NCBI GenBank assembly: GCA_913047365.1
Contig: CAJWUK010000006.1
Span: 1 to 33,868, forward strand
DNA: 33,868 nucleotides
Direction of reading: 5' to 3'
From: an uncultured Alphaproteobacteria bacterium
GTDB lineage: Bacteria; Pseudomonadota; Alphaproteobacteria; MPNO01; UBA830
Positions 8,532-16,422 of the stretch are shown here, piece by piece; position 1 is the first letter of the stretch; each line of letters begins with the position of its first letter. Position numbers and translations under genes: made by a program. The notes beneath the pieces were generated by a model. The model made no database searches. It was not told the DNA's origin and saw nothing but the letters and a program-made list of their open reading frames with translations.

Positions 8532-9407
8532 TTATGATGCTTCAGCCGGGTCGGCTTCCCGGCAGGTTGTCCGGCGTACGTCGCGTATCTGATTGCGGTC
8601 GTCGAACGGCCGTGCGCGGTGCATGGTGGCCAGATTGTCCCAAATCACGACATCGCCCACCTGCCACTGATGGGCATAGATGAACTGGGGTTGCGTGGCG
8701 AAGGCCATTAATTCGTCCAGCAGCGCGCGGCCGTCCTCTTCCGGCCATTCGACGATGTGAGAAGCATGAGACGCAACGTAGAGCGCCTTCCTGCCGCCGC
8801 GTTCGTGCACCAAAGGATGCCGGGCAGGGGGACGGGAGGCCAGTTCTTCCGCCGTTGCCGGTGGACCGCCGCCAGCGACACGGGAATACCAGTACGAATG
8901 CTCCGCGGTTAGCCTGCCGATCTTCCGTTTCATGTCTTCGGGCAAAGCCTTGTAGGCGGCGCGCATATTGGCGAACTCGGTTGGTGGACCGCCATCGGAC
9001 GGGAGGGCGTGCGCCGATAGCAGAGACCAGGTTGCCCGGTTCGAATGAAACGACATATCGGTATGCCAAAGCCGATTGGCGCGTTTAAAGGCCAGCCGCC
9101 GATCGTCATCGGCATAGATGCCGCCGGTCTCGTCCAAATTGCTCTGATCGATGATTTCGAAATGGGGGATGCGGTTCTTACCACTGCCGCTGGTCGTCAG
9201 CACCGGCTTGGATTCCACCGGCCCAAGCAAGCGACTGAACGAAATGTGCTCTTCGTCGGTCAGCGGTGTGTCGTGGCGAACAACGGCGACGGGATAGCGG
9301 TCCAGAATGGTTTTCAGTTCCTGAATGTCGTCCGGAGCAAGCTTTTGCCACAGATCTATGCCGTATACCTCCGCAGCAAAACTCTTTCCTATCTGCCCGG
9401 CGATCAC
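8532..9407 (-). CDS. TauD/TfdA-family Fe(II)/2-oxoglutarate oxygenase (GTG start)
   Basis: A 291-residue cytosolic oxygenase of the TauD/TfdA family, which couples 2-oxoglutarate decarboxylation to hydroxylation of a small acid or sulfonate. Iron ligands are H115 and D117 in WHTDMSF and H263 in NLATMHRARPF. The 2-oxoglutarate arginine is in RDVRRTT (R278 fits the usual spacing from the last His). The family N-terminal signature AAEVYGIDL begins at residue 11. GTG at 9407, 13 nt after the upstream stop, is the best start available; no ATG precedes the conserved region and no clear Shine-Dalgarno sequence is visible, so the start is uncertain. It is probably cotranscribed with the upstream THI5/NMT1-like gene. 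Confidence 0.88.
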   Translation of the reverse strand: MIAGQIGKSFAAEVYGIDLWQKLAPDDIQELKTILDRYPVAVVRHDTPLTDEEHISFSRLLGPVESKPVLTTSGSGKNRIPHFEIIDQSNLDETGGIYADDDRRLAFKRANRLWHTDMSFHSNRATWSLLSAHALPSDGGPPTEFANMRAAYKALPEDMKRKIGRLTAEHSYWYSRVAGGGPPATAEELASRPPARHPLVHERGGRKALYVASHASHIVEWPEEDGRALLDELMAFATQPQFIYAHQWQVGDVVIWDNLATMHRARPFDDRNQIRDVRRTTCREADPAEAS

Positions 9408-9420
9408 GGTGAAGGGGGCG

Positions 9421-10308
9421 TCACGCCTGTGGCGGCAGTGTGCAGACCTGATCCCAGCGATACCGTTCTTTCAACGTACCGAAATGTTCGAACACGTCGA
9501 GGATGACATCGAATGCGGGTTCGGTGATTTCCACATGGGGCGTCCAGGTACCAAGCTCTTGATAGGATGCAATGCATTGGGCCAGCACGTCTTCGTTGAT
9601 ATCGGGGAAATAGGGTTTTTCAGCCTTCGCAATCTCCGACGCCGGGGTTTCGTTCATGTAAACCCGCGTCTTCGCATAAGCCCGCATGAACGCCTTCGCC
9701 ATATCGGATTCAAGCCACCCCCGGGTCGCCGCCAGACTTGAAAAACCGCAGGGGCCGATCAGCGGGCCCGATTGCGCGACAACGTGACCGATACCGTCGG
9801 CCTCTAACTGCTGCGGAAACGGCCCCTGTTGCTGCACGTATTGTCCCGTACCTTCCCGGAATGCCTTGTCGATATCTGCGGCCCCGCCCGGGTGAATTTG
9901 GTTGATCTTTTCGTAGTCGATCCCCGCTTTGTGGCAGGCGTATTTGAACATGGCCAGCGGTTGCCCGCCGGAAAAGGTGATGACGTCGGCTCCTTCAAGC
10001 TTATCCCATGTGAAATCGGGGTCGGCACCCCGTCCGGTGATGAAAAACCCGTCCATTTCGTTAATCTGGGCGAAATGGACCACGGACGGGGTTTCGCCTT
10101 TCGACAGCGGTCCGAAACCTTGGCTCAACGCCGACTGCACCACATGCGCCGATCCGTCTTCCAGCGCAGCAATCGCCGAAACGCCTGGCGGCGAAACCGA
10201 CCAGTCCGGATCGAGGCCTTCTTCCTGCAGGAAACCCGCGGAGAAGGTGGAAATCAGCGGTGAATAAAAAGCCGAAAACAGCGTGAACTGGATATTGATC
10301 TTTTCCAA
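9421..10308 (-). CDS. NMT1/THI5-fold (periplasmic-binding-protein-like) protein without signal peptide
   Basis: A 295-residue protein with the type-2 periplasmic-binding-protein fold of the NMT1/THI5 and SsuA group. It starts at once with the first beta strand (INIQFTLFSAFYSPLISTF), has the typical AALEDGSAHVVQSALSQG and the hinge region GADVITFSGGQPL, and ends without extra domains. There is no secretion signal, and TTG at 10308 has AGGAAAG 5 nt upstream, so the start seems right and the protein is probably cytosolic. That would make it a PBP-fold enzyme (as in THI5 or 4,5-dihydroxyphthalate decarboxylase) or a sensor rather than an ABC-transporter binding protein. No ABC permease or ATPase is nearby. 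It precedes a TauD-like oxygenase by 13 nt. Confidence 0.72.
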   Translation of the reverse strand: MEKINIQFTLFSAFYSPLISTFSAGFLQEEGLDPDWSVSPPGVSAIAALEDGSAHVVQSALSQGFGPLSKGETPSVVHFAQINEMDGFFITGRGADPDFTWDKLEGADVITFSGGQPLAMFKYACHKAGIDYEKINQIHPGGAADIDKAFREGTGQYVQQQGPFPQQLEADGIGHVVAQSGPLIGPCGFSSLAATRGWLESDMAKAFMRAYAKTRVYMNETPASEIAKAEKPYFPDINEDVLAQCIASYQELGTWTPHVEITEPAFDVILDVFEHFGTLKERYRWDQVCTLPPQA

Positions 10309-10388
10309 GGCGTCTTTCCTTTGTCGAGCGCGAGTGGTCCTGACGCGAGACTGTCATACCCTCTATCAAGTCACAATGGCCCCCTGCG

Positions 10389-10417
10389 TTGCCCAGTAAA
10401 GTGTAGCCAAGTAATCT
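10389..10417 (+). promoter_or_regulatory. Possible sigma-70-type promoter for the TauD/ferritin-like/Fe-S operon
   Basis: TTGCCC and TAATCT hexamers are separated by 17 bp, about 35 bp before the ATG at 10451, in the 142-bp gap between divergent genes. This is a consensus match only and could be chance. Confidence 0.3.
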
Positions 10418-10450
10418 GCGGGCAAGATCACCACGGGCGGCCCGTACCGA

Positions 10451-11356
10451 ATGAATACTGTCGCACAGGCATTGCAGGTTTCTGTCTTACCCCACGCCGA
10501 GGGCATCGGCGCGGAGGTATCCGGCGTGGATCTTTCTCGGCCGCTGGAAAAAGATGTATTCGATGCGGTATCCGCCGCGTTTCGTGACCATCGCCTGCTC
10601 GTTTTTCGCGGTCAGCGGCTCTCGGTCGAGCAACAGATTGCGTTCAGCGAACGTTTCGGTGTGCTGGAGGATTTCCCGGATCCGAAGGATCAGGCGGACG
10701 GGCACAAGACTGTACTTCGCGTAACCAATATTGATCGGGCGACGGGCAACATAAAGCCGGTTGATGATCCGGGGCACAAATCATTCACCCTTGGCACGTC
10801 GTCGTGGCATATCGACAGTTCGTTCCGAACGCTGCCGTCGAAGGCGTCGATGCTGTATGCCCTCGAGATGCCGAACGAGGGTGGTGATACAATGTTCGCG
10901 GACACCACGCTGGCGTATGACACCTTGTCTGTCACCCGCCGCACGGAACTGGACCATATGGTGGTAATCCATGATTTCGAAGAAACTCGCCGTCGGCACA
11001 GCCTTCCGCCTCGCCCGCCGGAAGTTAAGGCGGCAACACCGCCCGCCCGTCATCCGTTGGTCACAGAGCAAGATAATGGGCGCCGGGCGCTGTTTATCGG
11101 ATCGCACGCAGCGGGAATTGAAGGCATGAGTTACGAGAATGCCCGGACGTTTATCGATGAGCTTGAAGCCATTAGCACGCAACCCCAATTCACTTACCGG
11201 CATCAGTGGAACTCAGGTGACATGATCATGTTCGACAATATTTGCGTGATGCATCAGGCAATGCCCTACGATCTGGTCGGTTCCCGGCGTCTGCTTCACC
11301 GCACGACGGTGGCAGGCGATGCGCCGCTGCCCGGTGTCGACGGGTTTGCGCCATGA
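10451..11356 (+). CDS. TauD/TfdA-family Fe(II)/2-oxoglutarate oxygenase
   Basis: A 301-residue TauD/TfdA-type oxygenase. The N-terminal GIGAEVSGVDLSRPL is a textbook family signature. Iron ligands are H120 and D122 in SSWHIDSSF and H268 in DNICVMHQAMPYD; the 2-oxoglutarate-binding arginines are in GSRRLLHRTT. The middle contains PARHPLV and ALFIGSHAAGIEG, typical of the TfdA/alkylsulfatase side of the family. The stop overlaps the ferritin-like gene start as ATGA, so the oxygenase is translated together with a diiron protein and, further on, a 4Fe-4S protein. It likely hydroxylates a small organic acid, sulfonate or ether; the substrate is unknown. Confidence 0.9.
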   Translation: MNTVAQALQVSVLPHAEGIGAEVSGVDLSRPLEKDVFDAVSAAFRDHRLLVFRGQRLSVEQQIAFSERFGVLEDFPDPKDQADGHKTVLRVTNIDRATGNIKPVDDPGHKSFTLGTSSWHIDSSFRTLPSKASMLYALEMPNEGGDTMFADTTLAYDTLSVTRRTELDHMVVIHDFEETRRRHSLPPRPPEVKAATPPARHPLVTEQDNGRRALFIGSHAAGIEGMSYENARTFIDELEAISTQPQFTYRHQWNSGDMIMFDNICVMHQAMPYDLVGSRRLLHRTTVAGDAPLPGVDGFAP

Positions 11357-12114
11357 ACGCTTCATATCCCCAGCGGCTTGTCGATCTCGCGACCCCCTAT
11401 TGGGAAACCGAGGCGGAACTCACCCGCCGGTTTTTTGCCTCGAAGCCAACGAAAGAGGTCTGGGTTCGATATCTTAGTGCTGCCGTCTACAAGGAACTGA
11501 ACCCCGTCATCGGGTACGGGCCGACTGATGGATATGCCTGCGGCTTGCACATGGAGTTTTCCCGTCTTGTCGACGGCTTCGCGAAGGTCGGTGACGGTAT
11601 GGACCGGCGTGGATTTCATCATCGGCTGGAACAGATGACCGAGGAGTTCATGCATTACACGGTGCTGGCGGAGGTGCTGGAAGATATCCTAGGCCGGCCC
11701 CTGCAGCCGGGCGATGCCGAACAGCTACCCGAAGACGACAAGCTGAACAAGTTGCGCCACAGATACGTCAATTCTGATAGTGCCGCAGTCCGGGCGGTCA
11801 TGGAATTGACCGAGGGTGGCGGCACAGCGACCTTCCGTGAAGGGGCGAAACTGACGGGCGGTGATTTCGAAAAGAAACTGGCGGCAGCGTTCAAAGTGAT
11901 CGCAGATGATGAAGACGGCCACGTCGATCACGCGGCAGACGACCTGAACGGTATCGTGGAGACTGAAGAGCAATTTGTCGCAGCAAAAAACGCGCTGCTG
12001 GCGGTTTCCATGCAACGGCTGCACATGCGCAACGAGATGTTTTCGGACTCCATGTCGCGCGAAGAGCTAAACGCTTATCTCACCGAACGGGGCGGCACCC
12101 CAATACCGGTATAG
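11353..12114 (+). CDS. Ferritin-like diiron-site protein, unknown function
   Basis: A 253-residue, mostly helical protein I do not recognise as a named family. Four regions carry the ligand pattern of a ferritin-like diiron site: E68 in LHMEFSRL, ExxH at E98-H101 (TEEFMHYTVLAEVLED), E151 or E154 (VMELTEGGG), and a second ExxH at E187-H190 (DDEDGHVDHAADDL). The spacing of about 30 residues between single Glu and each ExxH suits a four-helix bundle. The ATG at 11353 overlaps the oxygenase stop (ATGA); an earlier in-frame start would lie inside that gene. Possible roles are a diiron oxygenase/oxidase or iron supply to its oxygenase and Fe-S neighbours. The diiron assignment is inferred from motifs only. 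Confidence 0.65.
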   Translation: MNASYPQRLVDLATPYWETEAELTRRFFASKPTKEVWVRYLSAAVYKELNPVIGYGPTDGYACGLHMEFSRLVDGFAKVGDGMDRRGFHHRLEQMTEEFMHYTVLAEVLEDILGRPLQPGDAEQLPEDDKLNKLRHRYVNSDSAAVRAVMELTEGGGTATFREGAKLTGGDFEKKLAAAFKVIADDEDGHVDHAADDLNGIVETEEQFVAAKNALLAVSMQRLHMRNEMFSDSMSREELNAYLTERGGTPIPV

Positions 12115-12117
12115 GTG
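12113..12117 (+). promoter_or_regulatory. Ribosome-binding site deciding the start of the Fe-S protein gene
   Basis: AGGTG lies 6 nt before the ATG at 12124. The frame could also open at a GTG at 12115, but that codon is part of this Shine-Dalgarno sequence, so the ATG at 12124 is preferred. Confidence 0.55.
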
Positions 12118-12123
12118 TGGCGA

Positions 12124-13101
12124 ATGGTGAAGAGAGAAAAATCTGTTTATGAGCCGCCAGCCCATCAGCTGGCGCTGTTTCCAGAAATTTCCGGAAATAG
12201 TCTCAACGGTTTCGGCGAAAGGGAGGTGCGCCGGCCAACGCCTATTTTCTGGCACTATGGAAAGGTCGAGCTGCCGCATAGGGCGTTGCAGGATTACTAT
12301 CTGAAACAATTCGACGATAAGCCCGAACTTCTGGATTTTCAGAACAAATATGGCGGCCGTGGTGACAGCACGTCTCCGGACAAACCGGATCAACCCACTC
12401 GAGACTCTGTCGAAAACTGGGTGCGGGCGGTCAAAGAACACGCCCTTGCACATGAGGGCGATCTGGTGGGCATAGCCCGTGTGAAACCCGAGTGGGTGTT
12501 CGAAGGTTACGAAGTCTCGGAACCCTGGATAATCATGGTTGGGGTTGCAATGGATCATGCCGAGTTAGCGAAGGCGCCGTCTATCGAGTCTCCGAAAGAG
12601 GTGATGGCCCAATATAATCGGGGCACGCGCGTGGCCCGGTCCGTGGCAAATTTTATCCAGTCTCATGGATATCATGCCCGCCCGCATGGTGGTCCGGCGG
12701 CGGGTCCGCTATTGCTCATCCCGGCGGCGATCGAAGCCGGACTGGGTGAGCTGGGCAAACACGGCTCCATGATAAACCGGGAATTCGGCTCGTCTTTCCG
12801 GCTCGCCGGTGTGCTCACAGACCTGCCTGTTATCGCTGACGCGCCGGATATTTTCGGTGCAGACGATTTCTGCACCAACTGTCAGATTTGCACGACGGCC
12901 TGTCCGCCTGATGCTATCAAGCGAGAAAAGAACCCCGTGCGCGGTGTTGAGAAATGGTACGTGGATTTCGATAAGTGCATCCCGTACTTTAACGATACCC
13001 AAGGCTGCGGTATCTGCATCGGTGCCTGCCCTTGGTCAACGCCGGGCCGAGCGCCCCGCATCGCGGAAAAAATGACGGCCCGCCGCGAAAGCCGCGGCTG
13101 A
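12124..13101 (+). CDS. Reductive-dehalogenase/QueG-like dicluster 4Fe-4S protein
   Basis: A 325-residue protein resembling the catalytic core of corrinoid reductive dehalogenases and epoxyqueuosine reductase. The C-terminal part has two [4Fe-4S] motifs: CTNCQICTTACP (C250, C253, C256, C260) and C285 with CGICIGACPW (C296, C299, C303). A middle region PAAGPLLLIPAAIEAGLGELG with GSMINREFGSSFRLAGVLTDLP is typical of the vitamin-B12-binding fold of this superfamily. There is no twin-arginine signal and no membrane-anchor partner, unlike respiratory RdhA, so it is probably cytosolic. It starts 9 nt after the ferritin-like gene and is the third gene of a unit with a TauD-like oxygenase. It may be a reductase of a halogenated or other activated substrate, or a Fe-S electron donor. 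Confidence 0.78.
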   Translation: MVKREKSVYEPPAHQLALFPEISGNSLNGFGEREVRRPTPIFWHYGKVELPHRALQDYYLKQFDDKPELLDFQNKYGGRGDSTSPDKPDQPTRDSVENWVRAVKEHALAHEGDLVGIARVKPEWVFEGYEVSEPWIIMVGVAMDHAELAKAPSIESPKEVMAQYNRGTRVARSVANFIQSHGYHARPHGGPAAGPLLLIPAAIEAGLGELGKHGSMINREFGSSFRLAGVLTDLPVIADAPDIFGADDFCTNCQICTTACPPDAIKREKNPVRGVEKWYVDFDKCIPYFNDTQGCGICIGACPWSTPGRAPRIAEKMTARRESRG

Positions 13102-13107
13102 CCACCG

Positions 13108-14016
13108 TCAGCCCAGTTTCTCTATCAGGAAGCTTTTTGTAAGTTGCGCGCAGGCGTCAGGTTCCTGCAATTGCAGAAAATGGCCGGTGCCGGGTACGCT
13201 TTCGTAGCGCCAGCCCATTTCCGAACCTAACGCCCGGCAGGCGTGGGCTGGTGCCGACGGGATGTCGCTCTCCGGATCGCCGCCAACCAGCAGAACCGGA
13301 ATCGGAAAATCGTCGCCGTGCGGCCATATATTCAGTGCGGCGTTCTGTCGGTAGATATTCGATTCCCGTGCGCCACTGCAGACAAGGTGCCATTTGCCAT
13401 CCGCTGTGTCCTGCCGCAGTACGGCTCGCGCCATCAGGTCGTAGGTACCATCTACCCAGCCAGACAACATGCGGGATTTCGCGTACAAATCTGCAAGTTC
13501 TGATGGGTCGTCGAAAACAGCGGGACGTCCTGCCGCCCAGCGCCACAAAACCCGTTCCTCCGAATGAAGAAGTTCGTGCAGCGGGTGATCTTCCGGCGGC
13601 ACCATGGGCGGATCGAAGACGACGAGCGCATCCAGCCGCCGATTGCCTTCCAAAGCGTATTTGAGGTTGATCCTCGCCGACATCGAATGAAACGCGCCCG
13701 CCTGCGAACGTTTACCAAAGGCATCGTCGATGGAGTCGTAAACGGCGGTCATGTCCTTAAGGAATATTGGATAGTCGTGGGCGCCAACGTGAGCCGGGTT
13801 CTGACCGCAATTGCGGAAGTCAAACACGACGACCTCATGATCATCGAGAAACTTCTGCCAGTAAGGAAAATACCCGTCGACTGCGCATCCGTTGCCGTGG
13901 CTCACGACCAGGCGGGTTCCGGATGCCCGGCTATATCGTCGCAGGATGATTTCCGCACCGTCGTCCAGAAAAACGGTGTGGGTGACGTCCGGTGACGGAA
14001 TGGAGGGGGATGACAT
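13108..14016 (-). CDS. Alpha/beta-hydrolase
   Basis: A 302-residue alpha/beta-hydrolase. The oxyanion region is VVSHGNGCAVDGYFPYW, and EVVVFDFRNCGQN follows. The nucleophile elbow reads FHSMSA (S111), where both glycines of the usual GxSxG are replaced; this occurs in some hydrolase branches but is notable. The catalytic acid is probably in GGDPESD and the histidine in PGTGHFLQLQEP. The ATG at 14016 is the closest start to the conserved fold; an in-frame ATG about 40 codons upstream would add a sequence with no family likeness. No good Shine-Dalgarno sequence is seen, so the start is uncertain. It converges with the Fe-S gene with 6 nt between stops. Confidence 0.82.
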   Translation of the reverse strand: MSSPSIPSPDVTHTVFLDDGAEIILRRYSRASGTRLVVSHGNGCAVDGYFPYWQKFLDDHEVVVFDFRNCGQNPAHVGAHDYPIFLKDMTAVYDSIDDAFGKRSQAGAFHSMSARINLKYALEGNRRLDALVVFDPPMVPPEDHPLHELLHSEERVLWRWAAGRPAVFDDPSELADLYAKSRMLSGWVDGTYDLMARAVLRQDTADGKWHLVCSGARESNIYRQNAALNIWPHGDDFPIPVLLVGGDPESDIPSAPAHACRALGSEMGWRYESVPGTGHFLQLQEPDACAQLTKSFLIEKLG

Positions 14017-14249
14017 GGGGTGGGCGCTGAACAGTCGGCAATTCTTTGTTTCGTGGTAGCACACAAACGCGGTCTGTACGATCTTAGCTGGCAACAAAAA
14101 TCGTCTCGAGTTGGCGTCCTCTTCGGGTAGCGCGTAAGACCGCATGCAACGACACAAATAGATTATGGGGACAGCCCGATTTCCGTCGGTAAAATATAAA
14201 AATTCTGCTCTGGTGCCTGTTAGTTGATCTCGCTCTGTCGGAGTTTGGC

Positions 14250-14417
14250 ATGTCCGCACGTGATTTATGGAACGGCCTCTGGGGAGCGGCGAGCCGGTTC
14301 TACGAATGGGGCGTGTCCGCCTTTGGCTGGGCATCGGATTACATTTCGATCGGCGCTGCGGTGGTCATTCCCATTGTCGTTTTCAGATATTTGTGGCGTC
14401 AGATTCGGTCGCAGTGA
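14250..14417 (+). CDS. Small single-helix membrane protein, unknown
   Basis: A 55-residue frame, MSARDLWNGLWG to RYLWRQIRSQ, with GGAG 8-11 nt before the ATG. The N-terminal half is aromatic and amphipathic; a hydrophobic helix at about residues 33-47 (ISIGAAVVIPIVVF) is followed by a basic tail, fitting an inner-membrane anchor with cytoplasmic C-terminus. I do not recognise a family. The codons look like those of neighbouring genes, and the frame sits alone in a gap of over 400 bp with an AT-rich leader, so I judge it real though unproven. The next gene on this strand starts 52 nt downstream. Confidence 0.5.
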   Translation: MSARDLWNGLWGAASRFYEWGVSAFGWASDYISIGAAVVIPIVVFRYLWRQIRSQ

Positions 14418-14469
14418 GAGACATGATTTTCTCGCCTTGCGGCACCTAAATCGGCTAAGTTCCGCCGCC

Positions 14470-14907
14470 ATGGATATCGAAGGTTTCATTTCGCGCGCAC
14501 AATTGCGACTTTCGTCGGAACCTGTGGACGGAAATCCGGACCTATACCGGGCCGACGTGCCGTCGGACGGCGAGCACTATGCGTGCACCGTGCGCGGACG
14601 TACCCATGAAATGACTTTTCATTTCACCTGTCCTCCCGGCGACGGCCCGCCAGAGATCGAGGATGCCGTTCGCTATCTCGGGGCGGTCGCGGCGGAATAT
14701 GAAGATTGCGATGATATTCTGGAATGGGCGGATGAGTTCGGGTTAGATCCCGGACATCTGGACACGCGCGATGCCTATGATGCGCTTGGCCGAATAACCC
14801 GCGACCTCTGGCGACTTGTCGGCGACGAGATGTATGACGAGCTGCGATATGGAATGGAAATAGAACAGGCGATCGACATGGCTTGGGCCGGTTTCGGGCG
14901 CGGCTGA
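14470..14907 (+). CDS. Conserved-looking hypothetical protein, acidic
   Basis: A 145-residue acidic cytosolic protein with no membrane segment or cofactor motif that I recognise. The N-terminus up to about residue 60 looks like mixed beta strands (GEHYACTVRGRTHEMTFHFTC). The rest is helical and rich in Asp/Glu (EIEDAVRYLGAVAAEYEDC, WADEFGLD, DALGRITRDLWRLVGDEMYDEL). The ATG at 14470 is chosen because upstream in-frame sequence overlaps the small membrane protein region and looks non-coding. The gene converges with the 4Fe-4S protein gene, with 12 nt between. Function is unknown. Confidence 0.7.
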   Translation: MDIEGFISRAQLRLSSEPVDGNPDLYRADVPSDGEHYACTVRGRTHEMTFHFTCPPGDGPPEIEDAVRYLGAVAAEYEDCDDILEWADEFGLDPGHLDTRDAYDALGRITRDLWRLVGDEMYDELRYGMEIEQAIDMAWAGFGRG

Positions 14908-14919
14908 CGCCGGCCCAAT

Positions 14920-15633
14920 TTAATCCGAGGATTTGTCGTCCCGCGGTTCGCCGCCGAATCCGCTTCGCACAGCGCCGACCATCGCTGCCGTATGAAAGGC
15001 CTGCTGGGCTGGTTCATAGAGGTAGTCCCGCCCAACGGGGCAGGCGCGCCGGGCCAGGCATCCTCTGTCTCTACAATTGGTTCCCTTCGCGCTATCCACA
15101 TGATCCGCGCAGGCCTCCGCTTTGAAGCTGTTCTTTAGAAAGGCGTCTGCAGGGCAAACGGTCAGGCATGGTTTCTTCGCACAGGCCGCACAGGGGCTTG
15201 GTATGTCGGCGAGCGGCTGCAATTTCAGTATTTCTTCGAACAGAAGGGCGGCACGATACACGTGCCAAAGCCCGTAGTCCGGATGGATCAGAATCCCAAT
15301 GGGAGATCGAAAGACCGGTTCAGCCCGCATGGCCCAGTCCTGAACCGGTACAAAAGGCGGGCCTTCATTGGGCATGATGGCAGCGGCGCCTACGCTCTCC
15401 GCAGCGGCGTCGATCTTTCCCCGTAGCCATGTGTCTAGAGGGTTTCGGACCGAACGGTCGGCTTCTTTTTCGAACGCCTGCCACATCGATGTTCCGGCAT
15501 TGCCGATCAGGAGGACCGTACCCGCTACCTTTCCGTCGGGTAGGGAAGGGATGCTATCCCCGGGTGCGGGATGAAATCCACCGCGATAAAACAGACCCGC
15601 CGGGTGGAGCAGAGAATTGAGTTCGTCAATCAT
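14920..15633 (-). CDS. 4Fe-4S ferredoxin-type protein, QueG C-terminal-like
   Basis: A 237-residue protein with a cysteine-rich C-terminal third: CAACAKKPCLTVCPADAF, then CADHV and NCRDRGCLARRACPVG, enough cysteines for two [4Fe-4S] clusters with unusual spacing. The N-terminal part (AGTVLLIGNAGTSMW, NPLDTWLRGKIDAAA, SPIGILIHPDYGLWHVYRAAL) resembles the fold that precedes the Fe-S region in epoxyqueuosine-reductase-like proteins. The ATG at 15633 begins MIDELNSLLHPAGL and has a purine-rich leader; a longer frame upstream overlaps the region leading to the decayed YHS gene. It is probably a cytosolic electron-transfer or B12-related protein of unknown substrate, and the second such Fe-S protein within 2.5 kb. 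Confidence 0.75.
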   Translation of the reverse strand: MIDELNSLLHPAGLFYRGGFHPAPGDSIPSLPDGKVAGTVLLIGNAGTSMWQAFEKEADRSVRNPLDTWLRGKIDAAAESVGAAAIMPNEGPPFVPVQDWAMRAEPVFRSPIGILIHPDYGLWHVYRAALLFEEILKLQPLADIPSPCAACAKKPCLTVCPADAFLKNSFKAEACADHVDSAKGTNCRDRGCLARRACPVGRDYLYEPAQQAFHTAAMVGAVRSGFGGEPRDDKSSD

Positions 15634-15735
15634 GACACTTTCTTTACGGCCCGCACCGGCGAGGACGCAATCGTTATTGGCGTGGAGGTGCAAAAAAACC
15701 CATATCAGCCACAATCGATCAAACAGAGTCTGACC

Positions 15736-16247
15736 ATGAATGCCCTTGCTTACCCTTCGTCCCGGTGCACTATTTCCGCGTTACCGGCACTGTTTATAGC
15801 AATGGCCGTACTTTTGGCCTTTGCCCCGGCTAACCGCGCGGATGTGGCGAAAACCTGGTTCGAAGGCGGTGTTTTTAATTCTGCTGCGGTTCGAGGCTAT
15901 GACATGGTTGCCTATTTCACACTAGGGCGCCCCGTGGAAGGCAAACGGGAATTCACCCATACCTTGCAAGGGTCCAACTAGCGGTTTTCAAGTGCCAAGC
16001 ATCGGGATCTGTTTGCCGCAAATCCCGAAAAATATGTACTTCAGTAGGACGGCTGGTATGCCTGGGCGGGTATAGCAAAGGGTATACGGTGTCGACCGAC
16101 CCCCGCGCCTGGGAGATCGTGGATGGCAAGCTCTATCTGAACTATTCGAAACCGGTTCAGGCGCAGTAGAACAAAGCTATTCCTCGTCACATTAAAAACG
16201 GCGACCGGAATTAGCCCATGATCAAGGCCAAACTGGCAGACGGGTAG
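15736..16247 (+). pseudogene. Decayed YHS-domain exported protein
   Basis: The frame opens with a Sec-type signal peptide (hydrophobic core LFIAMAVLLAFAPANRA) and the YHS-family start AAVRGYDMVAYFTLGRPVEG. It is then broken several times. A TAG (15979) stands where the family has Trp before RFSSAKH; a TAG (16045) stands near the expected Tyr of the YGGYCA motif; and a one-base deletion sits near 16082. In the shifted frame GYT..DPRAWEIVDGKLYLNYSKPVQAQ is intact up to a further TAG (16167), then NKAIPRHIKNGDRN, another TAG (16212), PMIKAKLADG and TAG (16245). The domain is recognisable end to end, so this is a pseudogene. Intact members are periplasmic, possibly metal-binding proteins. Confidence 0.85.
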
Positions 16248-16422
16248 CCGCAGCCAGCGGGAGACTTAGTCCTGCCGCTCCACCATCGCTCCAATCCCCC
16301 GGTCCATAGCTGCCTTCATATATAGTTTGCCGACTTCCTTCGTCGTTTTCACGCTATCGCACTGAAATTCAATACCAATAATCCCGTTTATATCCACATT
16401 TCGTGAAATTTTGTTGCGCGGG

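Noticed and set aside
11242-11352. Upstream extension of the ferritin-like gene
   Set aside because: It would lie inside the oxygenase gene and is Arg/Ala-rich; the ATGA overlap gives a natural start at 11353.
15736-16247. Amber (TAG) recoding, for example pyrrolysine, in the YHS gene
   Set aside because: A one-base deletion also breaks the frame, and several neighbouring genes end normally at TAG (for example those ending at 12114, 19273 and 32075).
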